A stretch of 64,000 nucleotides of DNA from Glycocaulis profundi (lineage in GTDB: Bacteria; Pseudomonadota; Alphaproteobacteria; Caulobacterales; Maricaulaceae). Positions 1 to 9,191 of this stretch are shown piece after piece. The notes under the pieces were generated by a model. It ran no database searches. It saw only the letters and a list, made by a program, of their open reading frames with translations, and was not told the origin of the DNA. Positions within the stretch are counted from its first letter, which is position 1; each line of letters begins with the position of its first letter. The stretch is from contig VJOU01000005.1 of NCBI GenBank assembly GCA_007050995.1, forward strand, positions 1-64,000, read 5' to 3'. The translations under genes and the position numbers were made by a program.

Positions 1-383
1 GGGGCGGGGCGTCGCTGGAGGGGCTGCGCGTGCTGTGCGTGGAGAACGAACCGCCGGTGCTGGAGGCGACCACGGGCCTGCTGGGCCGCTGGGGCTGCGA
101 GGCGCAGGGCGCGCTGGACCGCGCCGCGGCGATGGCCGCGTTCGGCGGCCAGCCGCCCGACATCGTCGTGCTCGACTACCGGCTTGACGACGGCGACACC
201 GGCCCGGCGGTCTATGAGACGCTGTGCGAGGCCTGGGGCGCGCGTCCGCCCGCCATCCTGGCCACCGCCGAACGGGGCGGGGAGGCCGAGGCCGCGGCGG
301 CGGGCGCGGGCATGACCATGCTCGCCAAGCCCGTCGCGCCAGCCGCCCTGCGGGCGGCCATCGCCGCGCTCAGGCCCAGATGA
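1..383 (+). CDS. Hybrid sensor histidine kinase, C-terminal receiver domain (5' part outside window)
   Basis: The open frame enters from the left edge, so only about the last 127 residues are visible. They form a CheY-like receiver domain: an acidic pocket (VENEP), the likely phosphoacceptor Asp in IVVLDYRLDDG, and the conserved Lys in MLAKPV near the end. The absence of a start and of a free-standing receiver's N-terminus suggests the C-terminal domain of a hybrid kinase. That reading is an inference because the kinase core lies outside. It precedes a cstA gene, and a NarL-type regulator and acs follow within 6 kb, so it may be a CrbS-like acetate/carbon sensor. Confidence 0.7.
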   Translation, partial: GGASLEGLRVLCVENEPPVLEATTGLLGRWGCEAQGALDRAAAMAAFGGQPPDIVVLDYRLDDGDTGPAVYETLCEAWGARPPAILATAERGGEAEAAAAGAGMTMLAKPVAPAALRAAIAALRPR

Positions 384-502
384 GGCTAAAGTCTTATCCT
401 AAAGGCTGATTGCCCCGCGCGGACGGCACGGACTACCCTTCGCCCCTATCAGCTCCGGCGAGACCTGCGCGGGAAGACCGGGGCGCGAGGGAGGAAAACG
501 CG

Positions 503-2176
503 ATGAATGCGATCATGCTGGTCGTTCTCGGCCTGGCCGGAATCCTGTCGGGCTGGTTCGTCTATTCGCGGTTCATCGCCAGCCGCATCTACCGGCTCGA
601 CCCCGCCTTCCAGACCCCCGCCCATGAGCTCAAGGACGGCATCGACTACGTGCCGACCAACAAATACGTGCTGTGGGGCCACCACTTCACCTCCGTGGCG
701 GGCGCCGCCCCCATCGTCGGCCCGGCCATCGCGGTGATCTGGGGCTGGGGTCCCGCCTTCCTGTGGGTCACGCTGGGCACGATCTTCTTCGCGGGCGTGC
801 ACGACATGGGCGCGCTGTGGGCCTCGGTGCGCAACAAGGGCCGCTCGGTCGGCGCGCTGAGCGAGACCCTGCTGGGCGCGCGGGCGCGGTCCATGTTCAT
901 GCTGGTGATGTTCCTGGTCCTGCTGATGGTCAACGCCGCCTTCGCGGTGGTGATCTCGGGCCTGCTGATCGACTTCCCCTCCGCGGTGATCCCGGTCTGG
1001 GCGGCGATCCTGGTGGCGGTCGGGATCGGCCAGATCCTCTACCGCACGAAGATCGGCCTGCTGATGCCCACCATCATCGGCGTGACGCTGCTTTACGGGG
1101 CGATCTTCCTGGGCGTGGCCTTCCCCGTCAGCCTGCCCGAGACCGTGTTCGGCCTGTCGGACCGGGTCATGTGGGCGCTGATCCTGTTCGCCTATGCGGG
1201 CGTGGCGTCCATGCTGCCGGTCTGGGTGCTGCTCCAGCCGCGCGACTACATCAACGGCATCCAGCTCTTCATCGCGCTGGGGATCATCTATCTGGCCACC
1301 TTCATCGCCGCGCCGGACGTGGCCGCGCCCTTCCTGAACGACGCCGTGCCGGAGAACACGCCCTCCATCGTGCCGCTGCTGTTCGTGACCATCGCCTGCG
1401 GCGCGATCAGCGGCTTTCACGGTCTGGTCGCCTCGGGCACCAGCTCCAAACAGCTCGACAAGGAGACCGACGCGCGGCTGGTCGGCTATGGCGGCGCGGT
1501 GGGCGAGGGGATGCTGGCACTGGCCGCCATCGTCTGCACCACGGCGGGCTTCGCCTCGCTGGCCGACTGGCAGGCCACCTATGACGCCTTCGGCGCGGGT
1601 TCGGTGACCGCCTTCGTGCAGGGCGGGGCGACCATCCTGTCCAACGGCCTGGCGATCCCGGCGGGTCTGGCCGCGACCATCCTGACGGTCACGGCCTGCC
1701 TGTTCGCGGGCACGACCATGGACACCGGCCTGCGTCTGCAGCGCTACGTCATCCAGGAAGCCGCCGGCATCGCGGGCATCAAGGCGCTGAACAATCCGTT
1801 CGCGGCCACGGGCCTCGCGCTCGCCTTCTGTCTGGCCGTCGCCTTCGGCGCGGGCGAGGACGGGGCGGGCGGCATGGCGATCTGGCCGCTGTTCGGCACC
1901 ACCAACCAGCTTCTGGCCGCGCTGACCCTGCTGATCGTCACGGTCATCCTCGCCCGGCTGGGCAGGCCCACGATCTACACGCTCGTGCCGCTGGCCTTCG
2001 TCATGGTGATGACGGTGATCGCGCTGCTGGCTCAGATCGGCGGGTTCTTCTCGGCCGGAAACTGGGTGCTGCTGGTCATGGCGCTGGTGATCCTGGGCGC
2101 GGCGCTGATGGTGGCGGTCACCGCGCTCCGGGTGCTGGGCCGGTCCGGCTTCAAGCTGGTCTCGCCGGCCGAATGA
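503..2176 (+). CDS. cstA: Carbon starvation protein A family transporter (CstA)
   Basis: Inner-membrane transporter of the CstA family; characterised members import pyruvate or peptides during carbon limitation. The 557-residue protein is almost entirely hydrophobic helices. It carries the family's N-terminal block with NKYVLWGHHFTSVAGAAPI and VHDMGALWASVRNKGRS, and the C-terminal FGTTNQLLAALTLL block. I chose the ATG at 503 because GAGGAAAA lies just upstream and the protein then begins with a membrane helix; an in-frame start at 410 would add 31 non-conserved residues. Its stop overlaps the next start (ATGA). The usual YbdD partner is absent and a Cys-Cys-ending protein takes that place. 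Confidence 0.93.
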   Translation: MNAIMLVVLGLAGILSGWFVYSRFIASRIYRLDPAFQTPAHELKDGIDYVPTNKYVLWGHHFTSVAGAAPIVGPAIAVIWGWGPAFLWVTLGTIFFAGVHDMGALWASVRNKGRSVGALSETLLGARARSMFMLVMFLVLLMVNAAFAVVISGLLIDFPSAVIPVWAAILVAVGIGQILYRTKIGLLMPTIIGVTLLYGAIFLGVAFPVSLPETVFGLSDRVMWALILFAYAGVASMLPVWVLLQPRDYINGIQLFIALGIIYLATFIAAPDVAAPFLNDAVPENTPSIVPLLFVTIACGAISGFHGLVASGTSSKQLDKETDARLVGYGGAVGEGMLALAAIVCTTAGFASLADWQATYDAFGAGSVTAFVQGGATILSNGLAIPAGLAATILTVTACLFAGTTMDTGLRLQRYVIQEAAGIAGIKALNNPFAATGLALAFCLAVAFGAGEDGAGGMAIWPLFGTTNQLLAALTLLIVTVILARLGRPTIYTLVPLAFVMVMTVIALLAQIGGFFSAGNWVLLVMALVILGAALMVAVTALRVLGRSGFKLVSPAE

Positions 2177-2430
2177 CCGGCTGGCTCGCCCGGCTCTCGG
2201 CCTTCCTGAAGGCGGCCTACGAGGCGCCGTACCGACGGACCATGGCGCGCGAGGCGCGGGCGCGGGACGACGCCTTCATGATGCTGGTCTTCGGCGAGGC
2301 GCTGGGCGTTCCCAACCCCGCCGCGCCCTACACGCTGGAGCTGATGCCGGTCCTGCATGAGGAGTTCCATGACTGGCACCTCCGCATGGGGATGGATCAC
2401 TCCCCGCTGGAGCATGTGAAATGCTGCTAG
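2173..2430 (+). CDS. Small protein with C-terminal Cys-Cys (resembles the 'cory-CC-star' family)
   Basis: An 85-residue soluble protein, translationally coupled to cstA by an ATGA overlap and overlapping the following ATPase gene by 10 bases. It ends in HVKCC immediately before the stop, and these are its only cysteines. The last 25 residues also hold five histidines (HEEFHDWH, DHSP, EHV), so metal or heme binding or thiol chemistry is possible; this is inference. From memory, databases use the name 'cory-CC-star' for small CC-ending proteins near CstA and ArsA-like ATPases. No biochemical function is known to me. Confidence 0.72.
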   Translation: MTGWLARLSAFLKAAYEAPYRRTMAREARARDDAFMMLVFGEALGVPNPAAPYTLELMPVLHEEFHDWHLRMGMDHSPLEHVKCC

Positions 2431-3392
2431 ACGCGCTCGCGGGCCGGGGGCTGATCCTGACCGGGGGCAAGGGCGGGGTGGGCAAGACCACCACCGCGGC
2501 GACGCTCGCCGCCGGACTGGCCGCGCGCGGCGAGCCCGTCCTTCTGGTCTCCACCGATCCGGCCCACAATCTGGGCCACATCTTCGAGCGCGATGTCGGT
2601 CCCGAGCCCCGGAGTCTGGCGCCGAATCTGCGCGCGCTGGAGCTCGACCCCGCCAGCGCCGTGACCGCGCATCTCGAAGCGGTGGGCGCCACCCTGCGCC
2701 GCCTCATGCCCGCCGGATCGGGCGGGGAGGTGGCCCGGCACATGGACCGCGCCCGCCACGCGCCGGGCATGGCCGAGGCCGCGCTTCTGGACCGTCTGGC
2801 CGATCTGGCCGAAGCCGCCGCGCGGACCGGCGAGCGGCTGGTGATCGACACCGCGCCGACGGGGCATACCCTGGCCCTGCTTCAGCTGCCCGAGATGATG
2901 ACGGCCTGGACGGACGGGCTGTTGAAAAACCGCGAGGAGTCCGACCGCTTCGCCCGCCGCGCCCGCGCGCTGTCGGGGCGGGACGAGGCGGAGACGCCGC
3001 GCGATCTGGAGATACGCCAGATCCTCGGTCGCCGCCGGGAGAAGCTGGCGGGGCTGCGCGCGGCGCTGACCGATCCGGCGCGCACCGGCTTCGTGCTGGT
3101 GACCACGCCTGAGCGCATGCCGGTGCTGGAGACCGCCGCGATGGCCCGGGCGCTGGACGGCACGGGCATCGCGCCCGCCGCGCTGGTGGCCAACCGGGTG
3201 AAGCCGGGGATGGACGACGCCGCGCTCGCCGCGCGCCTGTCGCCGCTGGACGGTCCGCTGAAGGGCGTGCCGCGCTTCGCGATGGAAGAGGCCCGGACCG
3301 AACCGATGGGGCTGGCCGCGCTCGAATCGGCGGCAGAGCGCTTTCGCGCGGTTCAGACCGACTCGGCGGGCGGCTCGATGGACAGGGCCTGA
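2421..3392 (+). CDS. ArsA/Get3-family ATPase, cysteine-free
   Basis: A 323-residue cytosolic P-loop ATPase of the SIMIBI class. It has the deviant Walker A GGKGGVGKT (residues 15-23), the A-loop-like STDPAHNLGH, and switch II DTAPTGHT near residue 145. Only one ATPase half is present, as in bacterial Get3-like proteins rather than the tandem arsenite pump subunit. I find no cysteine anywhere in it, so it cannot use the thiolate metalloid site of ArsA or the Zn-binding CxxC of Get3. It starts inside the preceding CC-ending gene and completes a cstA three-gene operon. Its 3' end overlaps the convergent regulator gene by 40 bases. Confidence 0.85.
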   Translation: MLLDALAGRGLILTGGKGGVGKTTTAATLAAGLAARGEPVLLVSTDPAHNLGHIFERDVGPEPRSLAPNLRALELDPASAVTAHLEAVGATLRRLMPAGSGGEVARHMDRARHAPGMAEAALLDRLADLAEAAARTGERLVIDTAPTGHTLALLQLPEMMTAWTDGLLKNREESDRFARRARALSGRDEAETPRDLEIRQILGRRREKLAGLRAALTDPARTGFVLVTTPERMPVLETAAMARALDGTGIAPAALVANRVKPGMDDAALAARLSPLDGPLKGVPRFAMEEARTEPMGLAALESAAERFRAVQTDSAGGSMDRA

Positions 3393-4003
3393 GCGACGAG
3401 GGTGGCCTGGGTCCGGTTGATGACCCCCAGCTTGCGGAACACCGCGGTCACGTGCGCTTTCACCGTGGCTTCGGAGATGCCCATGTCATAGGCGATCTGC
3501 TTGTTCAGACGACCCGTGGAGATGCCCTGGAGCACCCGCATCTGTGCGGGGGTCAGCGCGGCGATCCGCGCGGCGTGATCGGCGGTCTCGTCGTCCTCGT
3601 CTGCGGTCTCGGGCATCCAGATATCGCCATCCAGAACGGCGGACAGCGCCTGCTGGAGCGTGTCCAGACCCGAGGTCTTGGGGATGAAGCCTGACGCGCC
3701 GAACTCCTCGGCCCGCCGCGCCACGCCCGGCGCGGTGGACGCGGAGATCACCGCCACGGGCACGGACGGATGCGCGCGCCGGATCTCGGCCAGCCCGATG
3801 AAGCCCGACGAGTCCTCCATGTGCAGGTCCAGGCAGACCAGCGCGGCGGGCCCTTCGGCCAGCGCGGCGCGGGCGGCGGACAGGCTCTCGGCCTCCACGA
3901 TGACCGCTTGCGGCGCGACGCGGCGCACCGCCTCGCGCAGAGCGGCGCGGAACAGGGGATGGTCGTCGGCCAGGATGATGCGTTCGCCGTCGCGATCGCT
4001 CAT
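3353..4003 (-). CDS. NarL/LuxR-family response regulator (CrbR-like)
   Basis: A 216-residue two-component regulator. The receiver domain (residues 8-125) has the ADDHP pocket, phosphoacceptor D59 in CLDLHM, and K109 in FIPKTS. A LuxR-type helix-turn-helix fills about 147-208 (LTPAQMRVLQGI, NKQIAYDMGISEATVKAHV). A strong GGGAGG Shine-Dalgarno precedes the ATG. It is divergent from the porin-acs operon and lies near a hybrid kinase tail and cstA. This layout matches the CrbS/CrbR acetate switch that activates acs in gamma-proteobacteria, so control of acs by this protein is a reasonable inference but not shown. Confidence 0.88.
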   Translation of the reverse strand: MSDRDGERIILADDHPLFRAALREAVRRVAPQAVIVEAESLSAARAALAEGPAALVCLDLHMEDSSGFIGLAEIRRAHPSVPVAVISASTAPGVARRAEEFGASGFIPKTSGLDTLQQALSAVLDGDIWMPETADEDDETADHAARIAALTPAQMRVLQGISTGRLNKQIAYDMGISEATVKAHVTAVFRKLGVINRTQATLVAQALSIEPPAESV

Positions 4004-4264
4004 GGAACCTCCCTCAGTGCGCCCGGATCACGTGCGGGCGTATCGGACCCGCGTGCGCGAGTCTCGTGTTTTTCTCACGATAGACCGCCTGCGGCGACCG
4101 GTCGCCCCCGCCATAAGTCGTAGGCGCGCTGGGCGGCGTTTCAGACCAATGGCGCATACCGCCGCCGGCCCCGCTCCACGATGCTGTCCCCCGTTAAGGC
4201 CCGTCAGAGGCCCATGAAGGCGCGCCGTCCGGGTCCGCCTTTCGATCTTCGGGAGGACTGCCCC
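4004..4264. promoter_or_regulatory. Divergent control region between response regulator and porin-acs operon
   Basis: This 261-base non-coding stretch must hold promoters for both directions. It contains a perfect 14-bp palindrome GGCGACCGGTCGCC at 4093-4106 and a looser inverted repeat (TCGTG, 7 bases, CACGA) at about 4065-4081. Either could be a regulator site. A plausible -10-like CATAAG follows the palindrome. I could not settle a promoter by eye. Confidence 0.4.
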
Positions 4265-5632
4265 ATGACCCATCGCCGCGCGCTCGCCGCCACCGCGTCC
4301 GCCGCCATCCTGCTCGCCGCCGCCGCGCCGGGCGTCTCCGCGCAGAGCGTGGATGAGCTGGAGGCGCGCGTCGCCCAGCTCGAAGCCATGCTCTCAGAGC
4401 TGCGCGGCGAGATGGAGGCCGCCCGGGCCGAAGCGTCGGCTCAGACCGCGCCCGCCGCGGCCCCGGCCCCGGCTCCCGCCCCGGCGCAGACCTCCGCCGC
4501 GCCTGAACGCATGGCAGCAGCCGCCGAGCCCGCGCCGGTCAACGGCTTCCGCATGGGCGCGACCACGATCGGCTTCGGCGGCTATGTCGATCTGGACGTT
4601 CACGCCACCTCGCTGTCCGGCGGCACCCTGGCGTCCAACTCCATCGGGCGGGACTTCTACATCCCCGGCCTGACCCCTGTCGGCGGGGAGGGGACGTCCG
4701 ACCCCACACTGGACGCCACCGCCCAGTCCTCGCGCTTCTTCTTCACCGCCGAAACCCCCACCGAGGCGGGCACGCTGACCGGTCGCATCGAGTTCGATTT
4801 CCTGGGCTCGCCGGGCGGGGACGAGCGGATCACCAACTCGTACAATCCGCGCATGCGGGTGGCCTGGGGCGAGATCGGCGGCTTCCGATTCGGCCAGGAC
4901 TGGTCGACCTTCCAGAACCTCGCCGTCATTCCCGAAAGCGCCAGCTTCCTGACCGCCTCGGACGGCATGATCTTCATGCGCCAGGCGCTGGTGCGCTACA
5001 CCGCGGGCGATTTCCAGTTCGCGCTGGAGAACCCCGAGACCACCATCACCCCCTTCGGCGGCGGCGCGCGCATCGATTCCGACGCGGGCTGGGCGCCCGA
5101 CGCGGTCGCGCGCTGGAACCGGTCGGGCGACTGGGGCAGCGTGATGATCGCGGGCATGCTGCGCAATCTGACCTTCGACGACGGCGTGACCAGCGCGGAC
5201 GCGCTGGGCTGGGCGCTGACCGGTTCGGGCTCGCTGAACATCGCCGACGGCACGCGGCTTCAGTTCTCGCTCTCGGGCGGCGACGGCATCGGCCGCTATA
5301 TCGGCCTGAACGCGGTGAACGAGGCGGTGCTGACCGCGGACGGCTCGCTGGAGCCGATCTTCGCATGGGGCGGTCTGCTCGCGCTCCAGCAGCGCGTCGC
5401 GGAGAACCATCGAGTCAATGTCGGCGTGTCCTACCTCGCCGCGGACAACGATCCCGTCCTGCAGGGCCTGACCGACACGAAGCAGGTCGGCTCGGTGTTC
5501 GGCGCGTGGATCGTCGACCTGACGCCCAATGTCAGCCTGGGCGCGGAAATCATGCATGGCGAGCGCGAGATCGAGAGCGGCGAATCCGGCTCGATCACCC
5601 GCGCGACCGTGTCCACCCGCTACACCTTCTGA
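4265..5632 (+). CDS. DcaP-like outer-membrane porin
   Basis: A 455-residue exported beta-barrel. Residues 1-26 are a signal peptide ending VSA-Q. Next comes a short coiled coil ([18 protein letters not shown]), a Pro/Ala-rich linker to about residue 95, then a barrel starting [12 protein letters not shown] and ending in TRYTF with a C-terminal Phe as BAM substrates require. An N-terminal coiled coil plus barrel is typical of DcaP-type trimeric porins that take up organic acids. The ATG at 4265 has GGGAGGAC upstream. The gene is 23 bases before acs, so it probably admits acetate or other short acids across the outer membrane. Confidence 0.83.
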   Translation: MTHRRALAATASAAILLAAAAPGVSAQSVDELEARVAQLEAMLSELRGEMEAARAEASAQTAPAAAPAPAPAPAQTSAAPERMAAAAEPAPVNGFRMGATTIGFGGYVDLDVHATSLSGGTLASNSIGRDFYIPGLTPVGGEGTSDPTLDATAQSSRFFFTAETPTEAGTLTGRIEFDFLGSPGGDERITNSYNPRMRVAWGEIGGFRFGQDWSTFQNLAVIPESASFLTASDGMIFMRQALVRYTAGDFQFALENPETTITPFGGGARIDSDAGWAPDAVARWNRSGDWGSVMIAGMLRNLTFDDGVTSADALGWALTGSGSLNIADGTRLQFSLSGGDGIGRYIGLNAVNEAVLTADGSLEPIFAWGGLLALQQRVAENHRVNVGVSYLAADNDPVLQGLTDTKQVGSVFGAWIVDLTPNVSLGAEIMHGEREIESGESGSITRATVSTRYTF

Positions 5633-5655
5633 TGACCCAGAAAGGAGAGACTTCC

Positions 5656-7635
5656 ATGGACGGCTCCAATCCCGGCTCCATCTCGGCGGCGCCCGAGCGC
5701 GTGGCGATCCCCGAGGGCTACGCCACCGCGATCACGCCGGAGGTCTATGCCGAGCGCTACCGTCTCTCCATCGAGGACCCCGACGCCTTCTGGCGCTCGG
5801 AGCTGGACCGTCTGGACTGGATCAAAAAGCCCCGGACCATCCGCAACGTGGACTGGGATCCCGACAATCTCTCGATCAAGTGGTTCGAGGACGGGGTGCT
5901 GAACGTGTCGGTCAACTGCATCGACCGGCACCTGCCCGAGCGGGGCGGGGAGGTGGCGCTGGTCTGGGAGGGCGACAATCCCGGCTTCCACCACTCGATC
6001 ACCTATTCCCAGCTTCACAACCATGTCTGCCGCTTCGCCAACGAGCTGAAGAGGATCGGCGTGCGCAAGGGCGACCGGGTGACGATCTACATGCCCATGA
6101 TCCCCGAGGCGGCCTACGCGATGCTCGCCTGCGCGCGGATCGGGGCGGTCCACTCGGTGGTGTTCGGCGGATTCTCGCCCGAGGCGCTGGCCGGGCGGAT
6201 CGAGGACTGCGGCTCGCAGTTCGTCGTCACCGCCGACCAGGGCGTGCGCGGCGGCCGCGCCGTGCCGCTCAAGGCCAATGTGGACAAGGCGCTCGATCTG
6301 GTCGAGGGCGTGCGCGCGGTGCTGTGCGTGCGCCACACCGGCGCGTCCGTGCCGTGGGTCGAGGGCCGCGATTTCTGGCACCACGACCTGGCGCTGGAAG
6401 TGGACGCGAAATGCGAGCCCGAGCCGATGAACGCGGAGGATCCGCTGTTCATCCTCTACACCTCGGGCTCGACGGGTAAGCCCAAGGGCGTGCTGCACAC
6501 CACCGGCGGCTATCTGATGTGGGCGGCGCTGACCTTCGACACGGTGTTCGAGATGAAGCCCGGCGAGGTGTTCTGGTGCACCGCCGACATCGGCTGGGTG
6601 ACCGGTCACTCCTACGTGCTCTACGGCCCGCTGGCCAACGGGGCGGCGACGCTGATGTTCGAGGGCGTGCCGACTTATCCGGGCATCGACCGGTTCTGGC
6701 GCGTGGTCGCCAAGCACAAGGTCTCGGTGCTCTACACCGCGCCCACCGCCATCCGCGCCCTGATGCGCGAGGGCGAGGAGCATGTCGACAAACACGATCT
6801 GAGCTCCCTGCGCCTGCTGGGTTCGGTGGGCGAGCCGATCAATCCCGAGGCGTGGAACTGGTATCACCGGGTGGTGGGCAAGGGGCGCTGTCCCATCGTG
6901 GACACGTGGTGGCAGACCGAAACCGGCGGCGTGCTCATCACCCCCCTGGCGGGCGCCCACGATCTCAAGCCCGGCGCGGCCCTGCGGCCCATGTACGGGA
7001 TCGAGCCCGCCCTGGTGGACGCTGAAGGCGCATTCATCGAAGGCGAGGGCGCCATCGAGGGCAATCTGGTCCTGAAAGGCTCCTGGCCGGGCCAGATGCG
7101 CACCGTTTATGGCGACCACAAGCGCTTCGCGGAGACCTATTTCACCGCCTATCGCGGGCTTTACTTCACCGGCGACGGCGCCCGGCGCGACGCGGACGGC
7201 GACTGGTGGATCACGGGGCGGGTGGACGACGTGCTGAACGTGTCCGGCCACCGTCTGGGCACGGCGGAGATCGAGAGCGCGCTGGTCTCCCACCCGCTGG
7301 TGGCCGAGGCGGCGGTGGTCGGCTTCCCCCACGACATCAAGGGGCAGGGCATCTACTGCTACGTCACCCTGAACGCGGGGCTGCAGCCCACCGAGGACCT
7401 GTCGGGCGAGTTGCGCGCTCATGTGCGCAAGGAGATCGGCCCGGTGGCGACGCCGGACGTGATCCAGTTCGCCCCCGGCCTGCCCAAGACCCGCTCGGGC
7501 AAGATCATGCGCCGGATCCTGCGGAAGATCGCCGAAGGCCGGTTCGACCAGCTCGGCGACACCTCCACCCTCGCCGATCCGGGCGTGGTGGACTCGCTGG
7601 TGGACGCCAGACGCGCGATGATCGGCGCGGAGTGA
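5656..7635 (+). CDS. acs: Acetyl-CoA synthetase
   Basis: AMP-forming acetate:CoA ligase of 659 residues, the full length for the family. It makes acetyl-CoA from acetate, ATP and CoA. The AMP-binding loop [12 protein letters not shown], the adenylation motif WWQTETGG, the hinge/A8 region [12 protein letters not shown] and the C-terminal TRSGKIMRR are all present. The lysine of that last motif (about residue 616) is the one that Pat-type acetyltransferases modify in related enzymes. The ATG follows AAAGGAGAG. It is cotranscribed with the porin upstream and is followed by a strong hairpin terminator. A frame extending upstream to 5365 is inside the porin gene and is not the start. Confidence 0.97.
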   Translation: MDGSNPGSISAAPERVAIPEGYATAITPEVYAERYRLSIEDPDAFWRSELDRLDWIKKPRTIRNVDWDPDNLSIKWFEDGVLNVSVNCIDRHLPERGGEVALVWEGDNPGFHHSITYSQLHNHVCRFANELKRIGVRKGDRVTIYMPMIPEAAYAMLACARIGAVHSVVFGGFSPEALAGRIEDCGSQFVVTADQGVRGGRAVPLKANVDKALDLVEGVRAVLCVRHTGASVPWVEGRDFWHHDLALEVDAKCEPEPMNAEDPLFILYTSGSTGKPKGVLHTTGGYLMWAALTFDTVFEMKPGEVFWCTADIGWVTGHSYVLYGPLANGAATLMFEGVPTYPGIDRFWRVVAKHKVSVLYTAPTAIRALMREGEEHVDKHDLSSLRLLGSVGEPINPEAWNWYHRVVGKGRCPIVDTWWQTETGGVLITPLAGAHDLKPGAALRPMYGIEPALVDAEGAFIEGEGAIEGNLVLKGSWPGQMRTVYGDHKRFAETYFTAYRGLYFTGDGARRDADGDWWITGRVDDVLNVSGHRLGTAEIESALVSHPLVAEAAVVGFPHDIKGQGIYCYVTLNAGLQPTEDLSGELRAHVRKEIGPVATPDVIQFAPGLPKTRSGKIMRRILRKIAEGRFDQLGDTSTLADPGVVDSLVDARRAMIGAE

Positions 7636-7648
7636 TCTCCAGGGGCTG

Positions 7649-7686
7649 AAAAAAAGAGGGCCGCCGGATGATCCGGCGGCCCTTTT
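7649..7686. terminator. Bidirectional rho-independent terminator between acs and the phosphatase gene
   Basis: A perfect GC-rich inverted repeat at 7658-7682 (GGGCCGCCGG, then ATGAT, then CCGGCGGCCC) is flanked by seven A on the left (7649-7655) and four T on the right (7683-7686). It therefore serves acs on the plus strand and the convergent phosphatase gene on the minus strand. Confidence 0.9.
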
Positions 7687-7711
7687 CAGTGGAGGAAGCT
7701 TGAAGACCGCG

Positions 7712-9115
7712 TCACTTGCCGCGGCTGGTGCAGGCGAAGCCGTCCGGGCCGGTGTCCTCGTCCTGGCAGACGCGGATTTCGGGCAGGGCTGCGAGATCGT
7801 CGGACAGTGTCTTTGAGCCGTCCGCCTCCCGGCGCAGCTCGAACGCGTCGTAAAGCTCGCCCTGCGCGGTGTAGGCGGCGTACCCGATGGCGTCGGGGGC
7901 GAAGTCGATGAGCTGGTAGAGCTGGGTGCCTTCCGCCCAGCGGTCCGCCTCGTCCGCCACACGGTCATTCAGGGCGTACATCTTCCCGCCGACCACCGAG
8001 ACCACATAGACCGGCTGGTCCTGCGACGCGGCTTCCGCGCCGGGGCGGCGCGGGTTGCCCGGGTCGGTCCAGCGGCCATAGCAGTGGTCGTGGCCCTGCA
8101 GGACCAGATCCACGCCGGTCTCCTCGAAGATCGGCTTCCAGGCGTCATACATGGGCTGCATGTTGTCAGGCCGGGCGCAGGTGATGACCGGCTGGTGCAT
8201 CACCACCACGGTCCAGTCGCCCGGCGCTTCGGACAGCACCCGCCGCAGCCAGTCGCTCTGATTGTCCAGCTGGTCGAGGCTGATGGCGGCGGTGGCGTCG
8301 GGCACCACGAAACGCACGCCCTGATGGTCGATGTAAAACGAGGTCGACTCCACGCCCTCAGCGCCGTTTTCGGGCACGAGGAACTGAAGCGGCCAGTGAT
8401 GGCCGAGCACGCGGATCTCGTCGCCGTCGGGCGTCTCGCCGGGAATGAACTCGTGATTGCCCGCAGCCGGTATGTGGGGGACCGAAGCGAAGTCCAGCCC
8501 GCCGCCGTCCCACCACTGGCCCCATTCGTCGTCGTGGACCATGTCGTCGCGGGAGGAGACGAAGTCGCCCGCCTGCGCGACCAGGGCGGGGTTGGAGGCG
8601 TGGCGGAAGGCCTGACGCATGACCCGCCAGCCGACCTCGCCGATATAGTTCTGCACGTCGCCGAAATAGATGATCTGGAACGGATCGTTGGTCTCGCTGG
8701 CGGTGCGGAAATCGATCCACCCGCTCCAGCCGTCCGCGCCTTCCACGCGATAGCTGTAGGCCGTGCCCGGCTCGAGGCCGTCCAGCCGGACGCCGTGATG
8801 GTGGGCCAGGCCGTTCTCGGTCTCCAGCGGGCGGGTCTCGCCTTCGAGGACTTCAGCTTCGTCCATGGCCGGGCCGGGCACGGCTCGCACGAGCTGGAGC
8901 CGGGCAGTCTCCTGCCGGGCGTCGGTGCGCCAGGTGACGGCGGCCTGACGCGCGCTGTCGGCTCCCGCGTTCAGGATGATCCGGTCGGGCGCGCCCTTGG
9001 GCCGGTAGGGCTCGCCCGGCGCGTGGGGCGCAGGCGGGTTGGGCAGGGCCACGGGATCGGCCAGCGCGGCGGGCGCGGCGAACAGGGCGAGGCTCAGGGC
9101 GGCGGCGTGTCTCAC
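7712..9115 (-). CDS. Exported purple-acid-phosphatase-like metallophosphoesterase
   Basis: A 467-residue protein with a signal peptide (residues 1-19, ending ALA-D). A fibronectin-III-like N-terminal domain holds WRTD and GLEPGTAYSYRV, as in purple acid phosphatases. The calcineurin-like catalytic domain shows the metal ligands in order: YFGDVQN, QAGDFV, AAGNHEF, VMHQP and QGHDHCYGRW. It probably hydrolyses phosphomonoesters in the periplasm; the substrate cannot be read from the sequence. It stands alone, convergent with acs and ending at a shared terminator. Its own promoter must lie in the 76 bases before the ATG. Confidence 0.86.
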   Translation of the reverse strand: MRHAAALSLALFAAPAALADPVALPNPPAPHAPGEPYRPKGAPDRIILNAGADSARQAAVTWRTDARQETARLQLVRAVPGPAMDEAEVLEGETRPLETENGLAHHHGVRLDGLEPGTAYSYRVEGADGWSGWIDFRTASETNDPFQIIYFGDVQNYIGEVGWRVMRQAFRHASNPALVAQAGDFVSSRDDMVHDDEWGQWWDGGGLDFASVPHIPAAGNHEFIPGETPDGDEIRVLGHHWPLQFLVPENGAEGVESTSFYIDHQGVRFVVPDATAAISLDQLDNQSDWLRRVLSEAPGDWTVVVMHQPVITCARPDNMQPMYDAWKPIFEETGVDLVLQGHDHCYGRWTDPGNPRRPGAEAASQDQPVYVVSVVGGKMYALNDRVADEADRWAEGTQLYQLIDFAPDAIGYAAYTAQGELYDAFELRREADGSKTLSDDLAALPEIRVCQDEDTGPDGFACTSRGK

Positions 9116-9191
9116 AGGTCTTCCCCCGGGTTTCAGCGTATGTACGGGGAGGGGGTAGCAGCGCCGTGTGAGGCTTTTGTGAAACGCGCGC

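Noticed and set aside
410-502. N-terminal extension of CstA from 410
   Set aside because: The extra 31 residues are Pro/Arg-rich and not part of the family; the ATG at 503 has a good ribosome site.
5620-7968. A 782-codon minus-strand open frame opposite acs
   Set aside because: It is the mirror of the acs gene in a GC-rich genome. The composition is His/Arg/Ala/Gly-rich without any domain, and acs itself is unmistakable.
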